This document shows positions 57,461 through 64,000 of a stretch of DNA of 64,000 nucleotides, one piece after another. Source of the stretch: CAYOOT01 sp964405665 (GTDB taxonomy: Bacteria; Bdellovibrionota_C; UBA2361; SZUA-149; CAZDWZ01); assembly GCA_964405665.1 (NCBI GenBank), contig CAYOOT010000005.1:1-64000 (forward strand), read 5' to 3'. Positions within the stretch are counted from its first letter, which is position 1. Every line of letters starts with the position of its first letter. Under the pieces are notes generated by a model. The model saw only the letters and a program-made list of their open reading frames with translations, made no database searches and was not told the DNA's origin. Both the position numbers and the translations under genes were made by a program.

Positions 57461-58744
57461 ATGAAAAACAATCATTTATTAAAGATCAACAGCGAACTAC
57501 AACAAATCCTAATCAATGATTTTAAATTGATTTCCGGAAGAACTCTAGAAAAAGCAAGACTTGCTTACCATGTTTACGGAGAATCCCTAGATAACCCAAT
57601 AATTATTTTACACCCAGCACTTACCGGTTCCGCTCGTGCGGCATTCTTCTCTTGTAATGAAGAAAATAAACCGGAAAAATCTCAAGGCGATGGTTGGTGG
57701 GATAACTGTATCGGAACAGGTAAGATTTTAGATACAAGTAAATTTACGATTATTTGCGTTGATCATTTTGGCGGCAATGGCCAATCAACAGGAGCTGATG
57801 AAGTTTGGCACCTCAAAGAAGAAATTAGTTTTGCTGATGGCGTAGAATTAACTGCCCAAGCTTTAATTAAACTAGGTATCACAAAAATTAATGCCGTAAT
57901 TGGCGGTTCCATCGGTGGTGGCCAAGCCCTACATTGGCTTAATCAAAATACAATCCAATTAAATAAAATAATTGATATCTCCGGCAGCAATGCCAAATGT
58001 TCTCGTTCCAATGAATTTTTTGCTCTACAAGCGGATTTCCTGGAATTAAAAGACACACCTGAGGTTACTGCTTACCGACTTAAGAAAAATTCAGCCGATA
58101 TTCTCGGACAAGATTTTGCTTTTGACTATTTATTTTCCTTTATTAGCGAACAGTTGCAAAAATTACACAGGGCAACTTTATCTAATACTGAAGCAACCAG
58201 AAAACGTTTACACATTGCTCGACAAATTGGTTTTATCCGTTTTGTTACCCCTGAATTTTATGAAAATAAATATCACAGCTATCGGATTGCCGGCGACTCA
58301 CACAATAAAGCTCTAAAAAACCTGGAATCATGGTTGATTTATCAGGGAGATAAATTTGTAGAAAGATTCTCCTACAAAGCCTTAGCACTCCTTTGTCACA
58401 TGGATTACAAATCAATTACTCCCGATCCCATAAAAATTGTGGAAAAATTAAAATCAAAACAAATTCAACTTTGCGGATATACAGTATTAGGGGATACCTT
58501 ATTTTCACCAGAAATGAATTTAAAATTCTATCAAGAAATAAAAGAATTACTTCCTCCTCATCTTTCAGAACTAATTCAGACCCATACAGTTCAAGATGCG
58601 CTCAATGGTCACGATCACTTTTTAAATGACAAACTTTTAGAAAATGCTGAAGTTCTTCGCTTTTGGCTTGATTCTTCAACGTTAGAAAGTTTTGCACCTT
58701 TAGGAAAAAAAATCGATTGCTTTGAACGACAATTTTCTTATTAA
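57461..58744 (+). CDS. metX: Homoserine O-acyltransferase family protein (MetX-like)
   Basis: Alpha/beta-hydrolase acyltransferase of 427 aa. MetX enzymes transfer acetyl from acetyl-CoA to homoserine for methionine synthesis; some close relatives act on serine. Signatures are HPALTGSARA, GWWDNCIGTGK, VDHFGGNGQSTG, the nucleophile elbow GGSIGGGQALHW (Ser near 149), and the catalytic Asp/His in LGDTLFSP and NGHDHFLND. It lacks C-terminal CBS domains. Start ATG is preceded by a GGGCAAGAG stretch. The MFS gene follows after 17 nt. Homoserine versus serine specificity is uncertain. Confidence 0.85.
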   Translation: MKNNHLLKINSELQQILINDFKLISGRTLEKARLAYHVYGESLDNPIIILHPALTGSARAAFFSCNEENKPEKSQGDGWWDNCIGTGKILDTSKFTIICVDHFGGNGQSTGADEVWHLKEEISFADGVELTAQALIKLGITKINAVIGGSIGGGQALHWLNQNTIQLNKIIDISGSNAKCSRSNEFFALQADFLELKDTPEVTAYRLKKNSADILGQDFAFDYLFSFISEQLQKLHRATLSNTEATRKRLHIARQIGFIRFVTPEFYENKYHSYRIAGDSHNKALKNLESWLIYQGDKFVERFSYKALALLCHMDYKSITPDPIKIVEKLKSKQIQLCGYTVLGDTLFSPEMNLKFYQEIKELLPPHLSELIQTHTVQDALNGHDHFLNDKLLENAEVLRFWLDSSTLESFAPLGKKIDCFERQFSY

Positions 58745-58761
58745 AATCAAAGAGAACTCAG

Positions 58762-59991
58762 ATGACAATTAAAAGTTTTGTTAAAAAAAACCCAACTGCT
58801 ATTTGCATTACTGTTGCTGCCCTTGGTTATTTTGTTGATTGCTACGATTTAATTTTGTTTAGCATTCTTAGAAAACCGAGCCTGGAAGCCTTGGGATATT
58901 CGGGAGAGGATTTAGTAAATGTTGGTGCCCACATTCTAGGCATTCAAATGTATGGAATGCTTGTAGGGGGAATTCTTTGGGGAATATTGGGAGATAAAAA
59001 AGGAAGGCTTTCTGTGCTTTTTGGTTCAATCTTAATGTATTCCATCGCTAGCATTCTAAACGGGATGATTACTGATATCTATCAATATCAAATCCTTCGT
59101 TTCATTGCCGGAATCGGTTTAGCCGGAGAATTGGGAGCAGGCGTTACTCTTGTTACGGAAATCATGGAAAAAGAAAAACGCGGTTGGGGAACAACAATTG
59201 TCGCCTCAGTGGGAGTAGCCGGAGTGGTGATGGCTTGTTTATTTGCCAAAGAATTTGATTGGCGAACTGCTTACTATCTGGGTGGAGCGATGGGCTTGGT
59301 TTTATTGGTTCTTCGAATCGCCGTTAGTGAATCAGGCTTATTTTCGGATCTCATGGAAACTGATGTTAAGCGGGGTGACTTCCGGATGTTATTTCAAAAG
59401 AAAGAAAGGTTTATTCGTTATTTAAGTTGTATTTTTTTGGCAATCCCGATTTGGTTTGTCGTCGGAGTCTTAATGACATTTTCTCCGGAAATCGCCAAAG
59501 AATTGGGTGCTAAAGAAACAATCAACGTCATGGATTCTATCTTGTTCTGCTACATTGGACTAACTTTAGGTGATTTTACAACTGGCATGTTAAGTCAAGT
59601 TTTAAAATCCAGAAAAAAAGTTCTGAGTGCTTTTATTCTTAGCACTGCAGCTTTTTGCATTATATTTTTAATGAACAAACAGGCCAGCAGTTTTACAATT
59701 TATTCCCTTGCTTTTGCTTTGGGATTTTCTTGCGGCTATTGGGCAGTTTTTATCACAACTGCTGCAGAACAATTCGGCACCAACTTAAGGGCAACAGCCA
59801 CCACTACTGCTCCAAATTTTGTGCGCGGTGCTGCTGCTCCAATCACAGCTTCCTTTGTCGCTTTAAAAGAAACTTATGGCAAAGTGGGCAGTGCCAGTAT
59901 TGTGGGTGCAGTTTGTATTACTCTAGCATTACTTGGACTTTGGAATCTTAAAGAATCTTATGGAAAAAATATGGACTTTGTGGAAAAATAG
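58762..59991 (+). CDS. Major facilitator superfamily transporter
   Basis: 409-aa polytopic protein with about 12 hydrophobic segments. The MFS loop 2-3 motif appears as GILWGILGDKKGRLSVLFGS, and FIAGIGLAGELGAGVTLV corresponds to the motif in helix 4-5. It resembles the sialate/proline/metabolite-symporter (SHS/MHS-like) group. It lies between metX and mscL with short spacings, so these three may be co-transcribed. The substrate is not predictable; an amino acid or organic acid is possible from context. Confidence 0.88.
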   Translation: MTIKSFVKKNPTAICITVAALGYFVDCYDLILFSILRKPSLEALGYSGEDLVNVGAHILGIQMYGMLVGGILWGILGDKKGRLSVLFGSILMYSIASILNGMITDIYQYQILRFIAGIGLAGELGAGVTLVTEIMEKEKRGWGTTIVASVGVAGVVMACLFAKEFDWRTAYYLGGAMGLVLLVLRIAVSESGLFSDLMETDVKRGDFRMLFQKKERFIRYLSCIFLAIPIWFVVGVLMTFSPEIAKELGAKETINVMDSILFCYIGLTLGDFTTGMLSQVLKSRKKVLSAFILSTAAFCIIFLMNKQASSFTIYSLAFALGFSCGYWAVFITTAAEQFGTNLRATATTTAPNFVRGAAAPITASFVALKETYGKVGSASIVGAVCITLALLGLWNLKESYGKNMDFVEK

Positions 59992-60008
59992 CATACTAAA
60001 AGGAGCAT

Positions 60009-60413
60009 ATGACCATTGTAAAAGAATTTAAAGATTTTGCAGTAAAGGGCAACGTTGCCGATATGGCAATCGGCATTATTATCGGCGGAGCATTCGGTAA
60101 AATAGTTTCCTCTTTGGTAAATGATATCTTGATGCCTCCTTTAGGGATAGTAATCGGCGGAGTTAATTTTTCCGGTATGAAATTAACATTAAAAGAAGCT
60201 GTTGATAAACAAGAAGCTGTTACTCTAAACTATGGCTTATTCATTCAAACTGTTTTTGATTTTAGTATCGTTGCTTTTGCGATGTTTCTACTTATTAAAG
60301 GGATGAATCGAATCAGGAGTAAGGAGCCGGTGGTTCCGGCTAAGCCGGCCGAACTGCCTAAACAAGAATTACTTTTGACGGAGATTCGGGATATTCTTAA
60401 GTTGCAGAGTTAA
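60009..60413 (+). CDS. mscL: Large-conductance mechanosensitive channel
   Basis: MscL is a homopentameric inner-membrane channel that opens under osmotic downshock. The 134-aa product starts MTIVKEFKDFAVKGNVADMA and has TM1 IGIIIGGAFGKIVSSLVNDI, a periplasmic loop, TM2 YGLFIQTVFDFSIVAFAMFL and a C-terminal charged helix. Length is standard. The ATG is preceded by AAGGAG. It ends a plus-strand run after the MFS gene. Confidence 0.97.
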   Translation: MTIVKEFKDFAVKGNVADMAIGIIIGGAFGKIVSSLVNDILMPPLGIVIGGVNFSGMKLTLKEAVDKQEAVTLNYGLFIQTVFDFSIVAFAMFLLIKGMNRIRSKEPVVPAKPAELPKQELLLTEIRDILKLQS

Positions 60414-60455
60414 ATCAATGAATCTGAATTCTGAACCTCCGATAGCAGATAGTTT

Positions 60456-61667
60456 TTAACCAATTGCCGCCAAAAACAATCTCCCTTCCTCAACTTCCAA
60501 ACTACAATCTTTTGCCACAGCAGCAGGCAAAAAGAAAACTTCCCCAGAAAGCATTTGCTGTTTGCCCTCTGAACAATTAATCACCGCAGTCCCCCTCTCA
60601 CAAAAAACAATCAGTGGACCATCTTTCTTAATAACAAATTTATTATATTTTTTTGCCTCCAGCACTTCCAATGAAAATTCATCGGTTGGTGGATGGAAAA
60701 TCTTTTGCTCACCGATAATTTCAGGCTTGAACAAGCCTTGATCATTGCTCCGATAATCAAGCATCTCGATTAAAGTATCAATGTCCTTATGCTTAGGAGT
60801 AAGCCCTGCTCGAACCACGTTATCCGAAGAAGCCATACACTCCAAAAGATCGCCACTTAAATAAGCATGAGGAATATTTGCTCCGATAAATATTGCCTCT
60901 CCCGCTTGCAAAACAAAATAACGAAGAATAAAAAAAGAAAAAATGCCAGCATCCCCTTGAGGATAATCTTGGGCAAGCCTGAGAATCCAAGTTTCCTCGG
61001 GACTAAGCTTAGATTTTGAACTTATTTTTTTCACCAAAGAATCTTGAGCTTTTTTGATTAGATCTGGTGAGGCATGAGAGATCGCTGAATAAATCTCTTT
61101 TAAAATTTCTGCTTTATTAAAATTCCCCTTAGATAATTTTTGATTTAAATTATGGGGCAGCAAAAGTGCTAGTTCCTCAAACTCAGCAATGAATTTTAGG
61201 ATCTCGTCTACTTTTCTAAAACCAAACAAAACTTCTACTGCAGTAAGCGCATAACCCATTTCCGGTTTGTGATTATCATCAGGATAATTTTGCGGATCTT
61301 TTGCATGTAGAGTTTTAGCCAGTTCTTTGTTCGGATGAGCTTGAATCGAAAGCGCTGTTCCAATTGAAAGGACTTTCATTAAAAAAGGAAAATTGTTTCC
61401 GAATTTGGAAAAAACTTTTTCACCTAATATTTCTTTAGGATACAGTTTGATCAAGTCCGAAAGTAAAATATTTTTAGCATTAAATTCCACTTCCGCTGAG
61501 GCCTGGGGGTGAGCTCCCATCCAAAGTTCGGCATAGGGCAATGTCGGATTGAGATTTGCCGGTGAATTTTTTTTAGCAATTTCAAAGACCAAGGAATCTT
61601 TAGCCTTTTTTCCCCAGAGGTAATTCTTATAAGAACAATTTAATTTTAAAGGCTTGTTAAAATTCAT
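60456..61667 (-). CDS. manA: Mannose-6-phosphate isomerase, class I
   Basis: ManA interconverts fructose-6-P and mannose-6-P, supplying mannose for polysaccharide or glycoconjugate synthesis. The 403-aa product starts LNCSYKNYLWG and has the zinc-site motifs AELWMGAHPQA, FLMKVLSIGTALSIQAHPNK and DDNHKPEMGYAL, plus IPHAYLSGDLLECMASSDNVVRAG-type sequence (in blocks IPHAYLSGDLLE and SSDNVVRAGLTPK). It lies 4 nt downstream of the TPR lipoprotein gene in the exopolysaccharide group. Confidence 0.95.
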   Translation of the reverse strand: MNFNKPLKLNCSYKNYLWGKKAKDSLVFEIAKKNSPANLNPTLPYAELWMGAHPQASAEVEFNAKNILLSDLIKLYPKEILGEKVFSKFGNNFPFLMKVLSIGTALSIQAHPNKELAKTLHAKDPQNYPDDNHKPEMGYALTAVEVLFGFRKVDEILKFIAEFEELALLLPHNLNQKLSKGNFNKAEILKEIYSAISHASPDLIKKAQDSLVKKISSKSKLSPEETWILRLAQDYPQGDAGIFSFFILRYFVLQAGEAIFIGANIPHAYLSGDLLECMASSDNVVRAGLTPKHKDIDTLIEMLDYRSNDQGLFKPEIIGEQKIFHPPTDEFSLEVLEAKKYNKFVIKKDGPLIVFCERGTAVINCSEGKQQMLSGEVFFLPAAVAKDCSLEVEEGRLFLAAIG

Positions 61668-61671
61668 GGGG

Positions 61672-62307
61672 TTATTTGGTCGGTCGGGAATTGAGAAATT
61701 TTCTATTGGCAGTTGCTAGTTTTTCCGCTTCTTCATTGTTCGGATTAATTACTAAAACTTTATCATAGCAACGTCCAGCTTGAACAAGCTGCTTGTTTTT
61801 TTCATAGTCTTGGCCTAACCAAAACCAAAGATCCCAACTTTCTGGGCAGCGATTAACCAGGCTTTCATATTTTTTAATTCTCTGTTGCAAATCTAAAGTT
61901 TGCAAAGCAGTAGTTACTTCTTTTTCTACATCGGGACAATCAGCAAGAATTCGATCGAGCGGAGATTTTGCTACGGCAAACTTTTTTTGTTGATCAGGAG
62001 CATTTGCTACTTCCGCTTTTTTCAACTCTGCAACTTGAATTTGCTCATATTTTCTGGCAAGGATTCCTTGATCTTCTTGAGCCCCTGCTTCTTTTGTAAA
62101 GCCTTTTCTAAAAATTCCATCGGACCGGGGACTGTCTGCTACTGAAGAAATCCCTGCTCGCGGAGTAGCCACCCAAGGAGGAATCCCTCCAGGGAAAGCT
62201 CCTTTTTTTAATAGAACTTGTTGTTCGGCAAGGCTAGGTGGACGGAATTCACAAGAGGAGAGAAAGAGGGAAAGAAATAAGATGAAGAAATTTGTTTTAT
62301 TTAACAT
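61672..62307 (-). CDS. TPR-containing lipoprotein
   Basis: About 211 aa from ATG 62307 (MLNKTNFFILFLSLF). A lipobox LFLSSC places acylated Cys near residue 18, so it is anchored in a membrane facing the periplasm. A polar middle is followed by TPR-like helices at the C-terminus (WDLWFWLGQDYEKNKQLVQA, AGRCYDKVLVINPNNEEA). An upstream in-frame start (62340) would run into the repeat element at 62327-62355 and is rejected. Its place between cpsD-type and manA genes suggests a role in polysaccharide assembly, comparable in position to TPR proteins of exosortase loci. Confidence 0.8.
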   Translation of the reverse strand: MLNKTNFFILFLSLFLSSCEFRPPSLAEQQVLLKKGAFPGGIPPWVATPRAGISSVADSPRSDGIFRKGFTKEAGAQEDQGILARKYEQIQVAELKKAEVANAPDQQKKFAVAKSPLDRILADCPDVEKEVTTALQTLDLQQRIKKYESLVNRCPESWDLWFWLGQDYEKNKQLVQAGRCYDKVLVINPNNEEAEKLATANRKFLNSRPTK

Positions 62308-62326
62308 AAATATCAGTAATTTTAAT

Positions 62327-62355
62327 GTAGGGGCACCCATAAAGGGTGGCCCTAC
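62327..62355. repeat. Single hairpin module of the GTAGGGGC family
   Basis: GTAGGGGCACCC-ataaa-GGGTGGCCCTAC forms a near-perfect hairpin with a one-base bulge. It lies in the 80-nt spacer between the tyrosine kinase and lipoprotein genes. Confidence 0.75.
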
Positions 62356-62387
62356 ATTAACAAAAAATGGGATTTAAGAATAGTATT

Positions 62388-63245
62388 TCACTTTTTAAGA
62401 TTGGCGAATAAACCTTTAGCTTCGGGCGGCACAACAGTTTGATTGCTTGATCTTTTTGAACTTCTCATATCGTAACTGTAATAGCCATAATAGCCATATT
62501 CGTTGAGAGTATCTTTGGCATCATTAACAATTAAACCAAGAAATTTATCTCTACCCAAAAGATTTACCGCATCTTTAACTAATTTTTTTTGCGTTCTCCA
62601 GGCTCTGACCACCAAGACAGTTCCATCAATAATAGAAGATAAAATTAATGGTTCAGGACAAAGCAAGACCGGAGGACAATCAATAATCACATAGCGATAA
62701 TGACTTCTTAATTGTTCCAGAATAACGGACAACTGCGGAAGTTCAATTGCTCTGGTTGCATCAATTACGGGACTACCGGCACAAATCACATCAAAGCCAT
62801 TTTCTACTTGATTAATAACTTGAGAAAGAGGAGCTTTACCTACTAAAACATCGCTCAACCCCGGAACAGATTGCAGTCCACAATATTTATGAACAGTTGG
62901 CTTTCTCAGATCGCAATCTAACAATAAAGTTTTACCACGAGGATCCATTGCCAATGAGCGTGCTAAATTACAGGCAATTAAACTTTTTCCTTCATCCGGC
63001 ACAGCACTGGTAACGGCGATTAAACTTTTATTTGAACCACTTAAATTTGAACGTTCCAACCTTGCTCTTAAAATTCTAAACCGTTCTGCGGCTTGCAAGT
63101 CTACGGCAGAACTTCCAGCCAAATAAATCCCACCCTCATACAAAGGCAATTTTTGAATTTTATCTTTATCCTCTGCAGGAGTAGCTGTTACGGTCTGCTT
63201 TTGCGCTTCTTCAGGCTTTAATTTAATATTATTTGCATTACTCAC
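62388..63245 (-). CDS. Exopolysaccharide tyrosine autokinase (CpsD/CapB/XrtA-associated type)
   Basis: BY-kinase of 285 aa, the cytoplasmic partner of a Wzz-type chain-length protein. It has Walker A (AVPDEGKSLIACNLA), Walker A' (LLLDCDLRKP) and Walker B (YVIIDCPPVL) motifs typical of the family. A C-terminal tyrosine cluster (EYGYYGYYSY) is suitable for autophosphorylation. The acidic QAAERFRILRARLE motif near residue 55 matches the EAYRxLRT interface. The Wzz gene is immediately upstream on the same strand. Together they control polysaccharide chain length and export. Confidence 0.93.
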   Translation of the reverse strand: MSNANNIKLKPEEAQKQTVTATPAEDKDKIQKLPLYEGGIYLAGSSAVDLQAAERFRILRARLERSNLSGSNKSLIAVTSAVPDEGKSLIACNLARSLAMDPRGKTLLLDCDLRKPTVHKYCGLQSVPGLSDVLVGKAPLSQVINQVENGFDVICAGSPVIDATRAIELPQLSVILEQLRSHYRYVIIDCPPVLLCPEPLILSSIIDGTVLVVRAWRTQKKLVKDAVNLLGRDKFLGLIVNDAKDTLNEYGYYGYYSYDMRSSKRSSNQTVVPPEAKGLFANLKK

Positions 63246-63315
63246 TTTTTAGACCATCTCCAAATATTTTTTATCTAATCCGAAAAATCCCATTAAATAC
63301 TTCAAATAATTATCA

Positions 63316-64000
63316 TTAAGTTAAAATAATTATTAAAACAAGACCGAGGATCATTGAGCCAATTGATAACAAAATCGAGAGGTTAGTGGCATTTTGCCGA
63401 CTAAGTCCCGCCGTCTTAGTGGCAATTGGTGGCACTACTCCTAATACTTCAAGTCCCAGTTCGGATTCTATTTCTTCTTTAAATTTAAAAGAATCGCTAG
63501 AAAAATACGCTCCGATTGCTACCGAAAGAAACAGGATCAAACCGATTATTAGCGATGCGACAGCAATCAGTAACCGTGGTGGACCATCGGCGATAGTAGG
63601 AATGGCCGGCGGATCAACGATGCGAAACTGGGTCCCTTTTTGGCTGGAAATTAAATCTTTTTGCAATTCCGCTTCCTGTCTTGCCGCTAAGAGTTTTTCA
63701 TAATTGTCTTTAACATTGGCATAGTCTCTTTTTATTTTAATTAAGTCCGGTGCCTTGATTGGCATATCCTTAATATTATTCTCCAACTGCGTTAAAGTAT
63801 TTTTTAAATTCACATTTTCTTGATTAAGGGCCACAAGCTCTGCTTCCAAATCCCCAATTGCTCTCCTCACCGAGCGAGTTTCTGGATTGCCCCTTGAAGG
63901 CAAATTCCCTTCGGATTTTCCTGTTCTGCTCCCAGCTATTCTCGCCCTTAATCCTTCAATTCTTTTTTTTGTAGAAATCACATCAGGATGTTCATCAGAA
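63316..64000 (-). CDS. Polysaccharide chain-length determinant (Wzz/GNVR type), partial
   Basis: Cut by the right edge of the window; the frame is open to base 64000 and the visible part is about 227 residues of the C-terminus. The edge reads SDEHPDVISTKKRIEGLRARI, the HPD(V/I) motif characteristic of GNVR/Wzz proteins. Then come a coiled coil (LNQENVNLKNTLTQLENNIK), the YANVKDNYEKLLAARQEAEL block, QFRIVDPPAIPT and a membrane helix near the end (LLIAVASLIIGLILFLSVAI). A second hydrophobic helix closes the protein. A GTG at 63981 is not the real start. It pairs with the downstream tyrosine kinase. Confidence 0.9.
   Translation of the reverse strand, partial: SDEHPDVISTKKRIEGLRARIAGSRTGKSEGNLPSRGNPETRSVRRAIGDLEAELVALNQENVNLKNTLTQLENNIKDMPIKAPDLIKIKRDYANVKDNYEKLLAARQEAELQKDLISSQKGTQFRIVDPPAIPTIADGPPRLLIAVASLIIGLILFLSVAIGAYFSSDSFKFKEEIESELGLEVLGVVPPIATKTAGLSRQNATNLSILLSIGSMILGLVLIIILT

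Noticed and set aside
62308..62340. Longer lipoprotein start
   Set aside because: It would begin in the repeat element and push the lipobox further from the N-terminus; ATG 62307 gives a normal lipoprotein signal.

Overview
The window is AT-rich DNA (I estimate a GC content in the upper 30s) from a draft assembly with two 100-N gaps. It looks like a free-living, flagellated, Gram-negative bacterium of an uncultured or deep-branching lineage. An outer membrane is supported by a BamA/TamA-type Omp85 protein with a TamB partner, lipoproteins, a PEP-CTERM surface protein and exopolysaccharide genes. Motility is supported by flhB, flhA, flhG and a FliA-type sigma factor. Heme and cytochrome c chemistry is supported by ccmABCDF and hemD, and there is a superoxide dismutase. 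I cannot assign a phylum from sequence alone. I saw no rRNA, tRNA, CRISPR array, transposase or integrase.

Layout. 1-7080 (minus) is the rimP-nusA-infB-rbfA-nrnA-truB translation/transcription operon. 7081-8106 is gene-free and full of perfect hairpins. 8107-12275 (plus) holds two secreted surface proteins. 12352-21434 (minus) is one long run: thiS-thiG-thiE-ccmF-(37-aa protein)-ccmA-ccmB-(159-aa membrane protein)-ccmC-ccmD-engB-hemD-methyltransferase. trxA and a Cys-rich lipoprotein follow. 22397-31552 (minus) is aceF (E2), a lipB-lipA fusion, tamB and an Omp85 gene. 31792-34870 holds a flippase-like/GT2 fusion, a PEP-CTERM protein and an orphan ORF. 35060-46916 is the flagellar export and regulation block (flhB, flhA, flhG, small membrane protein, fliA). 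It is interrupted at 39232-45744 by large unrecognised genes on both strands. 47055-50214 holds sodB, a REC-histidine kinase and fabD. 50201-57245 (minus) is a compact his operon, hisG-hisC::HAD-hisB-hisH-hisF-hisA::hisI::hisE-hisD. 57461-60413 (plus) is a metX-like acyltransferase, an MFS transporter and mscL. 60456-64000 (minus) is manA, a TPR lipoprotein, a CpsD-type tyrosine kinase and a Wzz-type chain-length protein cut by the window edge.

Three themes recur. First, gene fusions: lipB::lipA, hisA::hisI::hisE, hisC::HAD phosphatase and flippase::GT2. Second, dispersed palindromic DNA: (a) a heptamer-based family around agaaatc, (b) a MITE/REP-like family with ends GTAGGGGC/GCCCCTAC whose stems vary in sequence but keep pairing, and (c) perfect short-loop palindromes inside reading frames, one of them exactly at the hisA-hisI junction. 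Several of these repeats supply stop codons or C-terminal residues of neighbouring genes. Third, the unrecognised gene set between flhG and fliA is the best candidate for something undescribed. Both assembly gaps fall inside it. One gap is flanked by 55-bp identical ends, so it is probably a scaffolding artefact that splits one intact gene.
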